Shown here one piece after another: positions 25,505 through 33,891 of a stretch of 40,580 nt of DNA. Each line of letters begins with the position of its first letter. Position 1 is the first letter of the stretch. The DNA is from Actinomadura roseirufa. Lineage in GTDB: Bacteria; Actinomycetota; Actinomycetes; Streptosporangiales; Streptosporangiaceae. Location of the stretch: positions 1 through 40,580 of the forward strand of contig NZ_CAACVB010000047.1 in the NCBI RefSeq assembly GCF_900659635.1, in the 5' to 3' direction. The notes under the pieces are model-generated. The model was not told where the DNA came from. It ran no database searches and saw only the letters and a program-made list of their open reading frames with translations. Both the position numbers and the translations under genes were made by a program.

Positions 25505-25561
25505 ACCTCGGCCGATCTCGCCGGTTGTCGGGGCGCGGTGCGGCGGGATAGGAACGGGTGC

Positions 25562-26224
25562 ATGAGCACACAGCGGCAGTACCCGGTCGTCCCCGCGCCC
25601 CGTTTCGACGTGCCGGGCGACCAGGCGGTCCAGCGGGCGCAGGCGTTCGCCGACACGATGACGTCGCGCCGCACCGTGCGCGACTTCTCGCCGCGGCCCG
25701 TGCCGCGGGAGGTCATCGACCACGCGGTCCGCGCCGCGGCGACCGCGCCGAGCGGCGCGAACCTGCAGCCGTGGCGGTTCGTGGTCGTCACCGACCCGGA
25801 GCGCAAGCGGCGGCTGCGGGCGGCGGCGGAGCAGGAGGAGCGGGAGTTCTACGAGCGGCGCGCGTCGCAGGAGTGGCTGGAGGCGCTGGCGCCCCTGGGC
25901 ACGGACTGGCGCAAGCCGTTTTTGGAGGACGCGCCGGCGGTCATCATCGTCTTCGAGGTGCACAAGGGACCGGAGACGCCGCGACCGTACTACGTAAAGG
26001 AATCGGTCGGCATCGCCGTCGGGTTCCTCCTGGCGGGGCTCCACCAGGCGGGTCTCGCGACCCTGACCCACACGCCCAGCCCCATGCGCTTCCTGAACGA
26101 GGTGTGCGAGCGGCCGCAGGAGGAGCGCGCGTACGTCGTGATCCCGGTCGGCTACCCGGCCGACGACGCGATGGTGCCCGACATCACCCGCAAGGCGGTG
26201 GACGAGGTCATCGTCCGGATGTGA
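25562..26224 (+). CDS. Nitroreductase-superfamily flavoprotein, iodotyrosine-deiodinase-like
   Basis: 220-aa FMN enzyme. The N-terminal RRTVRDFSPRPVPREVI and TAPSGANLQPWRFVVV motifs bind FMN, and the C-terminal VIPVGYPADDAMVPDI is typical. The active-site lid of iodotyrosine deiodinase appears complete. Aligned by eye to the human enzyme (Glu157, Tyr161, Lys182), the equivalents are Glu93, Tyr97 and Lys118, spaced identically, and the flavin-contacting Thr is Thr171 in THTP. In that family these residues grip the zwitterion of a halotyrosine for reductive dehalogenation. ATG 25562 was chosen because the family extends to about this point. A natural halotyrosine or another aromatic amino acid substrate is inference. 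Confidence 0.85.
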   Translation: MSTQRQYPVVPAPRFDVPGDQAVQRAQAFADTMTSRRTVRDFSPRPVPREVIDHAVRAAATAPSGANLQPWRFVVVTDPERKRRLRAAAEQEEREFYERRASQEWLEALAPLGTDWRKPFLEDAPAVIIVFEVHKGPETPRPYYVKESVGIAVGFLLAGLHQAGLATLTHTPSPMRFLNEVCERPQEERAYVVIPVGYPADDAMVPDITRKAVDEVIVRM

Positions 26225-26229
26225 CGTCC

Positions 26230-26262
26230 CCGGCCGTCCGGCGACGAGGGCCGGGCGGCCGG
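26230..26262. terminator. Bidirectional terminator between convergent genes
   Basis: CCGGCCGTCCGG (26230-26241) pairs with CCGGGCGGCCGG (26251-26262) over 12 bp (one G-U) around a 9-nt loop. It fills the gap between the flavoprotein gene and the convergent endonuclease III-like gene. Confidence 0.65.
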
Positions 26263-26895
26263 TCAGGCGGCCTTGACGGTGTCCGCGAGCCTCTTGTCCC
26301 GGCTCACCCTGACCAGGGCGGCGGTCAGCCGGGCCAGGTCCTTGTCCGGCACCTTCGAGGCCAGTTCCTCCGGGTCGCTGGGCAGGCCGACCCGCTCGGC
26401 GCCCTTCTTCACCTGGGAGTCGACGTAGGGGCGCAGCCAGGGCCACATGGCCTGGACCTCACGGCAGAAGATGTCCACGCCGGTGGGGCCGATGCCGGGG
26501 AACTCCCTGAGCAGGCGGGCCGCCTTCCGCGGGTCGCGGCCCGCCTCGATGGCGAGCTTGCGCAGGTCGCCGTCGTACTTGTCCAGGACGGCGTGGGCGG
26601 TCTCGCCGAGGCGGGTCGCGGTGCTCTCGTCATAGCGGACGTAGTGGCCGCGTCCGAGCGCGTCCACGCGCTGCTGCCAGGTCAGCTTGGCCATGCCCCG
26701 CGCGGTGCCGCCGCCCGCGTCGAACAGCTCCCGCGCCGCGGCGAGGGCGATGCCGGAGGAGATGCGGGCGCTGAGCAGGTTGGCCACGACCAGCAACTTG
26801 AAAAGCGCGGCGGGCTGGTCCTTCAGAGGCACCCCCGCCTCCTCGGCGAACGTCTCACCGGACTCTTGCAGCAGCTTCCTCACGACAGCATCCAT
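26263..26895 (-). CDS. Endonuclease III-like (HhH-GPD) protein lacking the catalytic Lys
   Basis: 210-aa protein of the helix-hairpin-helix DNA glycosylase fold. The LLVVANLLSARIS helix matches the ENDO3 core. The helix-hairpin-helix is FPGIGPTGVDIF (about 132-143), and a conserved Asp follows at 159 (RPYVDSQV), matching the catalytic Asp position (VDTHV in Nth). The Nth lysine (GRKTA) is replaced by Thr/Gly, and no C-terminal 4Fe-4S cysteine cluster is seen. It would therefore be a monofunctional glycosylase or a non-catalytic DNA binder. I chose ATG 26895 because GGAGG lies 8 nt upstream; the GTG at 26904 overlaps that site. Confidence 0.75.
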   Translation of the reverse strand: MDAVVRKLLQESGETFAEEAGVPLKDQPAALFKLLVVANLLSARISSGIALAAARELFDAGGGTARGMAKLTWQQRVDALGRGHYVRYDESTATRLGETAHAVLDKYDGDLRKLAIEAGRDPRKAARLLREFPGIGPTGVDIFCREVQAMWPWLRPYVDSQVKKGAERVGLPSDPEELASKVPDKDLARLTAALVRVSRDKRLADTVKAA

Positions 26896-26963
26896 GATGT
26901 GCACCTCCGTTGAACGCGGCTCTACCCCTGAACGTGGAGATGACGCACGGGCACGGTGGAGTG

Positions 26964-27740
26964 CTAGAGGAGGCTGAGCTGGCCCTCACCGGCGAGGGGG
27001 TCGCGGTGCCGCTTCAGGTGCCGCCAGCGAGGCAGATCGTCCAGGTAGGACCAGGACAACCTGTGATGAGGGGTGGGGCCCGACTCCTCCAGCGCACGCT
27101 GGTGGACGGGTGATGGGTATCCGGCGCTGTCGGCGAAGCCGTATCCGGGGAATTCCGTGTCCAGGTCCGCCATCAGGCGGTCCCGGTGGACCTTGGCCAG
27201 TACCGAGGCGGCGGCGACCGTCACCGAGCGCTGGTCGGCCTTGACCTCGCAGCGCACCCGCCAGGGGCTGCGCAGGAAGTCGTGCTTGCCGTCCAGGAGC
27301 ACGACGTCGGGCGCGAAGGGCAGGGCCTTGAGGGCGCGGACGGCGGCGCGCCGCAGGGCCTCGGTCATGCCGACCTCGTCGATCTCCTCCGGAGTGGACG
27401 CGCCGATGGCGTGCGCGTCGAGCCAGGCCGGCAGGAGCTCGGCGAAAGACTCCCGGTGCGCCTGGGTAAGGAGCTTGGAGTCGGTCAGCCCGATCGTTCT
27501 CTTACCGCGCCCTGGGAGGACGGGCGGCGGGCTCAAATCGGTCACGGCCGCGCACACGACGACGGGGCCTGCCCAAGCTCCGCGGCCCACCTCGTCCACT
27601 CCGGCGATCCTGACATCACGGCCGCCGGGGAGCGCGGTCCGCAACTCGTCCTCGATCTCGTAACCGGCGACGCGCGGTGCGCCCTCCTGGGGAGTGGTGG
27701 CCGGGTCTAGGCCGGGCAGTGCACCGCTCGCGTCGGACAA
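26964..27740 (-). CDS. rnhB: Ribonuclease HII
   Basis: 258-aa enzyme that removes ribonucleotides and RNA primers from RNA-DNA hybrids. Motifs: [17 protein letters not shown] (first two acidic residues), [16 protein letters not shown] with the third Asp, and [24 protein letters not shown]. The C-terminal region [15 protein letters not shown] closes the domain. I chose the TTG at 27740 because AGAGGAG lies 5 nt upstream, giving [10 protein letters not shown]; an ATG at 27821 is the other option. The N-terminal extension of about 45 residues before the core is slightly longer than usual. It lies downstream of the two-component genes on the same strand, separated by 89 bp. Confidence 0.93.
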   Translation of the reverse strand: MSDASGALPGLDPATTPQEGAPRVAGYEIEDELRTALPGGRDVRIAGVDEVGRGAWAGPVVVCAAVTDLSPPPVLPGRGKRTIGLTDSKLLTQAHRESFAELLPAWLDAHAIGASTPEEIDEVGMTEALRRAAVRALKALPFAPDVVLLDGKHDFLRSPWRVRCEVKADQRSVTVAAASVLAKVHRDRLMADLDTEFPGYGFADSAGYPSPVHQRALEESGPTPHHRLSWSYLDDLPRWRHLKRHRDPLAGEGQLSLL

Positions 27741-27829
27741 GAAGGCTCCTCTGGACGTGTTCCCCGCTCGGCGCCCCGTCAGGGCGCGGCGCCTCGATCG
27801 TAGGGGCTCGCCGCCCAGCACGCCCGGGA

Positions 27830-28435
27830 TCAGAGCCAGCCGTTGTGGCGCGCCGTGCCGACGGCCTCGATGCGGTTGCGCGCGCCGGTCTTGCCGATCG
27901 CCGCAGACAGGTAGTTGCGGACGGTGCTCTCCGACAGGTGCAGGCGCCCGGCGATGTCGGCGACGGTCGCGCCGTCGGCCGCCGCGACCAGCACGTCGCG
28001 TTCGCGCTCGGTCAGCGGGTTCGGGCCCACCGACAGTGCGGCGGCAGCCAGCGCGGGGTCGACGACCCGCTCGCCCGCGAGGACGCGGCGCAACGCCGCG
28101 ACCAGGTCCTCGATCGGGCCGTCCTTGACCAGGAAGCCGCCGGCGCCCGCCTCCATGGCGCGGCGCAGGTAGCCGGGGCGCCCGAAGGTCGTGACGATGA
28201 GCACCTTGCAGGCGGGCAGCTCGCGGCGCAGGTCGGCGGCCACGTCCAGGCCGCTTCGGCCGGGCATCTCGATGTCGAGGACGGCGATGTCGGGCCGGGT
28301 CCGCAGCGCCTCGGCGAGGACCCCGGCTCCGTCGGCGACCTGCGCGACGACCTCCAGGTCGTCCTCCAGGCCGAGCAGCAGGGCGAGCGCGCTCCGCATC
28401 ATGCCCTGGTCCTCGGCGAGCAGAACTCTGATCAC
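27830..28435 (-). CDS. NarL/LuxR-type response regulator (DesR-like)
   Basis: 201-aa regulator. The receiver domain (1-120) has acidic pocket Glu8/Asp9, phospho-acceptor Asp54 (AVLDIEMPG), and the Lys in FLVKDGP. The C-terminal LuxR helix-turn-helix is [36 protein letters not shown]. The GTG at 28435 begins the family-typical [10 protein letters not shown] and has GGGGAGGAA upstream. It follows its kinase gene by 32 bp, so the two form an operon. The pair is of the DesK/DesR type, which usually controls an adjacent ABC exporter; a decayed ATPase lies upstream of the kinase. Confidence 0.93.
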   Translation of the reverse strand: MIRVLLAEDQGMMRSALALLLGLEDDLEVVAQVADGAGVLAEALRTRPDIAVLDIEMPGRSGLDVAADLRRELPACKVLIVTTFGRPGYLRRAMEAGAGGFLVKDGPIEDLVAALRRVLAGERVVDPALAAAALSVGPNPLTERERDVLVAAADGATVADIAGRLHLSESTVRNYLSAAIGKTGARNRIEAVGTARHNGWL

Positions 28436-28467
28436 GTGCTTCCTCCCCGCCCCATTCTCCTCGATGA

Positions 28468-29691
28468 TCACGGGGCCCTGAGGACGGGGACGATCACCGT
28501 GAGCAGGAAACCGCCGCCCGGTGCGGTCCCTGCCTCGACGGTTCCCGCGACGGCCCCCATCCGTTCGGTGAGCCCGCGCAGACCGTGGCCTCCGGACCCG
28601 GCGGAGAGGGCGTGCGAGCCGTTTCCGCCGGGGTCGTCCGGCAAGGGGGAGCCGGGCGCGAGACCCCCGCCGTCATCCCGGATCTCCAGCACGGCGCGGT
28701 CGCCGTCGTTCAGGACGGTGATCTCGCAGTGGCGGGCGCCGCTGTGCCGGATGACGTTCGTGACGCCTTCGCGCACGGCCCAGCCGAGCAGCGCCTCCGC
28801 TTCGGGGGGAAGCGCCGGTCCGGCGCGCCGGACCGCGGCCACCACGTCAGCGTCGGCCAGGGCCGTGCGCGCCGCGTCCAGCTCGTCCGACAGGCCGCGG
28901 CCGCGGTATCCGCTGACGGCTTCGCGCACCTCTCCCAGCGCCTGCCGTCCCACCGCCTCGATGTCGGCGGCCTGCGCGGCGGCCAGCGCCGGGTCGCGTT
29001 CGGTGAGGCGCCGGACGGCCTGGGCCTTCACGACCATGAGCGACAGGGTGTGGCCCAGCAGGTCGTGCAGGTCGCGGGAGAAGCGCAGCCGTTCCCGCGC
29101 GACGGCGGCCTCGGCCAGCTCCTCCCGGGCGGCGCGCAACAGGCCGATGACGGCGACCAGCCGGAGGATGACCGCGGTCACCATTCCGGCGGTGACCGTC
29201 CCGTACCAGGCGGGCAGGACGCCGGCGCCGTTCCCGCCGCCCCAGATGACCAGGGCGCACAGGAGGGAGACCCCTCCGATTCCCACCAGTATCGGCAGGT
29301 CCGGTCCCTTGCCGTTCCGGGGAGCGTGCCCGGCCACGACGCCGGTGGCGATGCCGAGCAGCGGGAACAGCGCGTACCAGGGGCTGCCGAAACCGAGACA
29401 GGCGGCGGAGGCCGCGCCCGCTCCGACGATGAGGAGCCCTGCCGGCACGCGCAGCGGCACGCTCCCGTCGAAGGCGGTCCGGATGACGGCGACGTACACG
29501 ACGGCGAACGCGAGGACCGCGATGACCCCGAGCCAAAGCGGCCGGGTGCCCCCGTGGACCAGGTCCAAGATCGGCCATATGAGGAGGACGAGCCAGAAGA
29601 GGAACGGACGCTCGCCCGGTCCCTGCCCGTCCATCCGCTCAAGGTCCAGGTCGGGGACCCGTTTACTCGCGGGTCCCTTGAGGACGTTCAC
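28468..29691 (-). CDS. DesK-like sensor histidine kinase
   Basis: 407-aa membrane kinase. Five to six hydrophobic segments occupy about 30-185, with no large extracellular loop, so the signal is probably sensed in or at the membrane. The HisKA_3 motif [21 protein letters not shown] contains phospho-acceptor His209. The HATPase domain follows, with [11 protein letters not shown] (N box), IRDDGGGL, and [12 protein letters not shown] (G2 box). GTG 29691 has GAGGAG 8 nt upstream. It is followed by its response regulator. The signal is unknown; membrane or envelope stress is the usual case for this subfamily. Confidence 0.92.
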   Translation of the reverse strand: MNVLKGPASKRVPDLDLERMDGQGPGERPFLFWLVLLIWPILDLVHGGTRPLWLGVIAVLAFAVVYVAVIRTAFDGSVPLRVPAGLLIVGAGAASAACLGFGSPWYALFPLLGIATGVVAGHAPRNGKGPDLPILVGIGGVSLLCALVIWGGGNGAGVLPAWYGTVTAGMVTAVILRLVAVIGLLRAAREELAEAAVARERLRFSRDLHDLLGHTLSLMVVKAQAVRRLTERDPALAAAQAADIEAVGRQALGEVREAVSGYRGRGLSDELDAARTALADADVVAAVRRAGPALPPEAEALLGWAVREGVTNVIRHSGARHCEITVLNDGDRAVLEIRDDGGGLAPGSPLPDDPGGNGSHALSAGSGGHGLRGLTERMGAVAGTVEAGTAPGGGFLLTVIVPVLRAP

Positions 29692-29737
29692 CTGCCGCTC
29701 TCCTCGCTCACGGGGACACGGTATGCGGATGCCTCGT

Positions 29738-30004
29738 TCACGCCGAACGGGCCGAGCGGTGGTGGCCGTGCACTTCCCGGACGGCCACTTCCGGCTGCCT
29801 GCACATGCCCTCCGGTGTAACGGAGTCCAGTAGGAGACCGAGCGGCATCGCTAGGAGTGTGGGCTCGTCCGCGCCGTTCGGTGCGGCCGAGGCGGGCCGG
29901 GCGAGGCGCGGATCGATTCCGTCCACGGCCTGCACGGTTCCGTGGCGTTCGGCCACTCCGCCGAGCATGGCCGCACCGCGCGTTCGTCTCGTCTCCGTTC
30001 GCAT
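29738..30004 (-). pseudogene. Decayed ABC-transporter ATPase N-terminus
   Basis: On the minus strand, the 88 codons from ATG 30004 read GGVAERHGTVQAVDGID, then APNGADEPTLLAMPLGLL, then VTPEG. This mirrors the start of ABC drug-export ATPases (KRYG-TVQAVDGID ... GPNGAGKTTLLAMLLGLL ... SPTSG) with a ruined Walker A: GAGKTT has become GADEPT. The rest of the ATPase (Q-loop, LSGGQ, Walker B) and the permease are missing. ATPase, permease, kinase, regulator is the common gene order for DesKR-type loci, so this looks like the remnant of the pair's own exporter. The call rests on resemblance by eye; an unrelated small ORF is possible. Confidence 0.5.
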
Positions 30005-30060
30005 GGCACCGACGTTATGGATTCGGCTGGTCCCTCTTGCAGAGCCGGAAACCCCGCCTC

Positions 30061-30077
30061 GGACAGTACAAATGTCC
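30061..30077. promoter_or_regulatory. Inverted repeat upstream of the ABC-ATPase relic
   Basis: GGACAGTACAAATGTCC: perfect 5-bp arms (GGACA/TGTCC) with a 7-bp spacer, 57 bp upstream of the relic start. Its position suits a response-regulator operator. The remainder of the 29692-30189 region outside the relic shows no other gene. Confidence 0.45.
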
Positions 30078-30189
30078 TGGTCCGTGTGGTCCGCAGTGCG
30101 GTGGATCTTCCCAGACGGGATCAGCAGGACCGAACGAACCGCGTGTGAGGAGTCCCGTTCCGGCGGGTCCTGCGCTTTACTCGGATTTG

Positions 30190-32769
30190 ATGTCTTCGTT
30201 CGACAGGTCCCGCTCCCGCCCGGCGAAGGGCGCCGCGGCACGGGATCTCTTCGAGCGCCTGCGCTGGCGCTACTTCCAGATCCCGCCCGGGCTGCGTTTC
30301 CTCGGCGGGCTGCTGCTGGTCGCCCTCGGAGGGGCGGCCACCGTCGTGGTGAACGGTCCCGTCCTCGGCGCGGTGGCGTTCACGGCGATCCTGCTCATCG
30401 TCGTCCACCTGACCCTGCGCTCTCCCACGGGCATGGCGGTCATCGCCGTGGTCATGGCGTGGCTGGTGCTGTCGATACCTCTGGGCAGGCTCTACCCGGA
30501 CGACGGATACCCGTCGTACGTGAGCCCCGCGCTGCTGCTGGCGATGCTCGCCCTGCCGGTGGCCTTCGTCGCCTTCCGCCTGCGCGGGTACGCGCCCTGG
30601 CGCACGGCGGTGCTGGCGCTGGGCGGGGCCGGCGTGGTGACGGCCGCCGCCGCGAACCCGCTCCCCGAGGCGAGCGTGGCCCCCGGCTGGGCCACGGCTC
30701 TGGCCGTCCTGGCGTACCGCTGGGACCAGGCGAGGCGGTCGGTGCCCGCCGAGGCGTACGACACCGGCTGGGTCCAGGAGCAGGCCGGTCCGAAGGGCGA
30801 GGTCTCACTCCGCAAGAACCTGAACGACAGGCGCGACCGCCCCGACCGCCGGGGCGGCGGAGGCTCCGGCGGGGGCGCGCCCGGAGGGTCCGCGGGACAG
30901 GACGGGGACGCGGCCGGAGTGCCCGCCGCGACCCAGGCCGCCTACGACCAGCGCGCCGCGGCGCAGGCCGCCGACGCGCCGCAGATCCCCGAGCCCGCGC
31001 CGTCCCGGGACGCCCGCGCCGACGACGCGCCCGGCATCTCCGTGGCCGAGGCGCTCGCCGAGCTGGAGGCGATGATCGGCCTGGAGCCGGTCAAGCGGCA
31101 GGTCCGGTCCATCGCCGCGTCCATCGAGGCGGCGCATCTGCGCGCCGCGGCCGGGGTCCCGACCGAGAAGCCGATGCGGCACTTCGTCTTCGTGGGGCCG
31201 TCCGGTACCGGCAAGACCACCGTCGCCCGCGTCCTGGCCAAGATCTTCTACGCGTTCGGGCTGCTCCCGGAGCCGGCCGTCGTCGAGGCCCAGCGCGCCG
31301 ACCTGGTGGGGGAGTTCCTGGGCGCCACCGCCATCAAGACCAACCGGCTCATCGACTCCGCGCTGGGCGGGCTGCTGTTCATCGACGAGGCGTACGGCCT
31401 GGTCAACTCCGCCGAGGGGCAGCCCGACCGGTTCGGTGACGAGGCGGTGCAGACGCTCCTCAAGCGCGCCGAGGACGACCGCGACAACCTGGTCATCATC
31501 CTCGCCGGGTACGACGCGCAAATGGAGGAGCTGCTCGACTCCAACCCCGGGCTGGCCTCGCGGTTCGGCACCCGCGTGCACTTCCCGTCCTACCGGCCCG
31601 CCGAGCTTCTGCAGATCGCCGACTACCACACGGGGCTGCGCGAGGACCGGCTCGACGAGGAGGCGCGGCGCAGGCTCGCGGACTGCTTCGAGGACATCGA
31701 GCGGCGCGGCATCATCGACGAGCTGGGCAACGGGCGGTTCGTCCGGACGCTGACCGAGGCCGCGGCGCGCGCGCGGGACGTCCGCGTGGTGGAGGCCGTC
31801 TCCTCGCCCGGTGATCCGGCGCGTCCCACCGCCGACGACTTGGTGACCCTGCGGGCGGAGGACATCGATACCGCCTTCGCGGAGGTCACCGAGCGCTACC
31901 GCGGCTACGCCGAGACCCCGACGCTGGACGAGGCCCTCGGCTCGCTGGACGCGATGATCGGGCTGGAGCCGGTGAAACGGCAGATCCGCGAGATCGCCGC
32001 CCAGCTGCAGGTCGCCCGCATGCGCCGCGAGCAGGGGCTCGTCACCCGGCCGCCCACGCGGCACTTCGTCTTCACCGGCCCGCCCGGGACGGGCAAGACC
32101 ACCGTCGCGCGGGTGCTCGGCCGGATCTTCGCCGCGTTCGGCCTGCTCACCCGCCCCGAGGTGGTCGAGGCCCAGCGCGCCGACCTGGTCGGGGAGCATC
32201 TCGGCGCGACGGCGCTGAAGACCAACAAGGTGATCGACTCCGCGCTCGGCGGCGTCCTGTTCGTGGACGAGGCGTACGCGCTGAACAACCCGGGCTACTC
32301 GGGCGGCGACGCGTTCGGCGCGGAGGCCGTGCAGACGCTCCTCAAGCGCGCCGAGGACGACCGCGACCGCCTCGTCGTCGTGCTCGCCGGGTACGAGGCG
32401 GACATGGACCGGTTCCTGGCGTCCAACCCGGGGCTCTCCTCGCGCTTCGACCTGCGCGTGGACTTCCCGTCGTACGGCCCGGACGAGCTCCTGCGCATAG
32501 CGCAGGTCATCGCCGAGCAGGGCGGTGACCGGTGGGAGGAGAGCGCACTGGACGATCTGGCCCTGGTGTTCCAGCGCGCCTGCGGGACGGGCCGGATCGA
32601 CGAACTCGGCAACGGGCGCTTCGCCCGCTCCCTCTACGAGAAGGCGTGCGCCTGCCGTGCCCTGCGCGCCGCCGGGCTGGGGTCCGCGGCCACGGCGGAC
32701 GACCTGACGCTGCTCACCACGGCCGATGTCCGGGACGCCTTCGCGGAGCTCACCCACCGCCTCGCCTGA
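30190..32769 (+). CDS. Membrane-anchored tandem AAA+ ATPase (CbxX/EccA-like)
   Basis: 859-aa protein. The N-terminal about 180 residues hold five or so hydrophobic segments (GLRFLGGLLLVALGGAA, FTAILLIVVHLTL and others). A Gly/Ala/Asp-rich disordered linker follows (about 210-290). Two AAA+ modules of the CbxX/CfqX type come next, each opening with AL(G/A)xL(E/D)AMIGLEPVKRQ. Module 1 has Walker A GPSGTGKTT (about 336) and Walker B LLFIDEAYG; module 2 has GPPGTGKTT (about 630) and VLFVDEAYA. Both look active, with sensor and Arg-finger regions (LASRFGTRV, LSSRFDLRV). Related proteins are EccA of type VII secretion and SpoVK. No other secretion genes are adjacent. ATG 30190 has no ribosome binding site and may be leaderless. 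Confidence 0.88.
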   Translation: MSSFDRSRSRPAKGAAARDLFERLRWRYFQIPPGLRFLGGLLLVALGGAATVVVNGPVLGAVAFTAILLIVVHLTLRSPTGMAVIAVVMAWLVLSIPLGRLYPDDGYPSYVSPALLLAMLALPVAFVAFRLRGYAPWRTAVLALGGAGVVTAAAANPLPEASVAPGWATALAVLAYRWDQARRSVPAEAYDTGWVQEQAGPKGEVSLRKNLNDRRDRPDRRGGGGSGGGAPGGSAGQDGDAAGVPAATQAAYDQRAAAQAADAPQIPEPAPSRDARADDAPGISVAEALAELEAMIGLEPVKRQVRSIAASIEAAHLRAAAGVPTEKPMRHFVFVGPSGTGKTTVARVLAKIFYAFGLLPEPAVVEAQRADLVGEFLGATAIKTNRLIDSALGGLLFIDEAYGLVNSAEGQPDRFGDEAVQTLLKRAEDDRDNLVIILAGYDAQMEELLDSNPGLASRFGTRVHFPSYRPAELLQIADYHTGLREDRLDEEARRRLADCFEDIERRGIIDELGNGRFVRTLTEAAARARDVRVVEAVSSPGDPARPTADDLVTLRAEDIDTAFAEVTERYRGYAETPTLDEALGSLDAMIGLEPVKRQIREIAAQLQVARMRREQGLVTRPPTRHFVFTGPPGTGKTTVARVLGRIFAAFGLLTRPEVVEAQRADLVGEHLGATALKTNKVIDSALGGVLFVDEAYALNNPGYSGGDAFGAEAVQTLLKRAEDDRDRLVVVLAGYEADMDRFLASNPGLSSRFDLRVDFPSYGPDELLRIAQVIAEQGGDRWEESALDDLALVFQRACGTGRIDELGNGRFARSLYEKACACRALRAAGLGSAATADDLTLLTTADVRDAFAELTHRLA

Positions 32770-32781
32770 TGTAATCGCCGC

Positions 32782-33867
32782 ATGACCTCGGTGACATGGC
32801 CTCAGGTTCTCGCCTGGCGGATGCGGCGGCAGTTCGTCGAGCGGCCCGGGAACGCGACGGCCGTGCAGGTCGCGCGGCGACTCGCCGGCGTGCAGGCGCA
32901 GGTCGCCTCCGCGGCCGAGTTCGCCGTCGCCGTGCGGCAGGAGGCTTCCGAGGCCGGTGCGGTTTCCCGGGCTCTGCTGGAGGAACGCGCGCTCGTCAAG
33001 ACGTGGGCCATGCGCGGAACCCTCCATCTGCTCCCCGCGGACGAGGCCGCCGCCTATCTCGTCCTGTGCTCGGCGATCCGCAACTGGGAGAAGGGCAGCT
33101 GGCAGAGGACGTTCGGGGCCACTCCCGCCGACCTGGAGGCGATCGCCGCGTCGGCCAGGGACGCCCTGGCGGACGGCCGGACGCTGACACGCGAGGAGCT
33201 GACCGCCGCCGTGGTGGAGGAGACGGGATCACGGCACCTCGCCGAGGTCCTCGGCTCCGGTTGGGGAACCCTCCTCAAACCGCTCGCCTGGTGGGGCGTG
33301 CTCTGCCATGGCCCATCGCGGGGCAACCTCGTCACCTTCGCCGCCCCGGAGCGATGGCTGCCCGGTTGGACGGGCCTCCCTCCGGTGGAGGAGGCCGCAC
33401 GGACGGTTGTGCACGCCTACCTCGGCGCGCATGGTCCCGCCACGCCTGACATGTTCGACACCTGGCTGATGCGCAAGGGGAACCGGAAGAAGGACCTCAA
33501 GGAGTGGTTCGCCGCAGCAGAGGACGGCTTGACCACCATCGAGGTGGAAGGCGTCCACATGCACGTCTTGGACGAGCACAAGGACGAGCTGCTCGACACC
33601 GAGCCCAGCACGTCTGTGCGGTTGCTGGGAGGGTTCGACCAGTACGTCCTCGGGGCGGGTACCAGCGCGGCCTATCTGGTCTCGCCCGAGCATCGCGGCA
33701 AGGTGAGCCGTACCGGCGGCTGGATCTCCCCGGTCGTCCTGTACGAAGGCCGTGTCGCGGGCGTGTGGGAGCCCACCGGTGAGGACGTGACCGTGACCGC
33801 GTTCGAGGACGTCCCCACCGGTCCGCTCAAGGCCGCGATCGCACGCGTGCAGCCGCTGCTGGCCTGA
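32782..33867 (+). CDS. AlkZ-like winged-helix DNA glycosylase (HTH_42)
   Basis: 361-aa protein of the winged-helix DNA-binding (HTH_42/AlkZ) family. It opens with VLAWRMRRQFV and has AGVQAQVASAAEFAV, where Gln38-Ala39-Gln40 fits the QxQ catalytic motif of AlkZ, the azinomycin interstrand-crosslink glycosylase. VKTWAMRGTLHLLPADE is the other family hallmark. Members excise bulky or crosslinked alkylated bases. It starts 12 bp after the AAA+ gene, with no ribosome binding site seen, and lies 24 bp before an MFS exporter on the same strand. The actual lesion repaired is unknown; many homologues are uncharacterised. Confidence 0.85.
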   Translation: MTSVTWPQVLAWRMRRQFVERPGNATAVQVARRLAGVQAQVASAAEFAVAVRQEASEAGAVSRALLEERALVKTWAMRGTLHLLPADEAAAYLVLCSAIRNWEKGSWQRTFGATPADLEAIAASARDALADGRTLTREELTAAVVEETGSRHLAEVLGSGWGTLLKPLAWWGVLCHGPSRGNLVTFAAPERWLPGWTGLPPVEEAARTVVHAYLGAHGPATPDMFDTWLMRKGNRKKDLKEWFAAAEDGLTTIEVEGVHMHVLDEHKDELLDTEPSTSVRLLGGFDQYVLGAGTSAAYLVSPEHRGKVSRTGGWISPVVLYEGRVAGVWEPTGEDVTVTAFEDVPTGPLKAAIARVQPLLA

Positions 33868-33891
33868 CCGGACACAGAACCCCAAGAGGCC

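Noticed and set aside
30190..32769. Type VII secretion locus suggested by the EccA-like ATPase
   Set aside because: No EccB/C/D, WXG100 or mycosin gene is adjacent in the window.
30805..33027. Minus-strand 740-codon frame opposite the AAA+ gene
   Set aside because: Codon-mirror artefact of the tandem AAA+ modules; the repeats within it simply reflect the duplicated domains on the plus strand.
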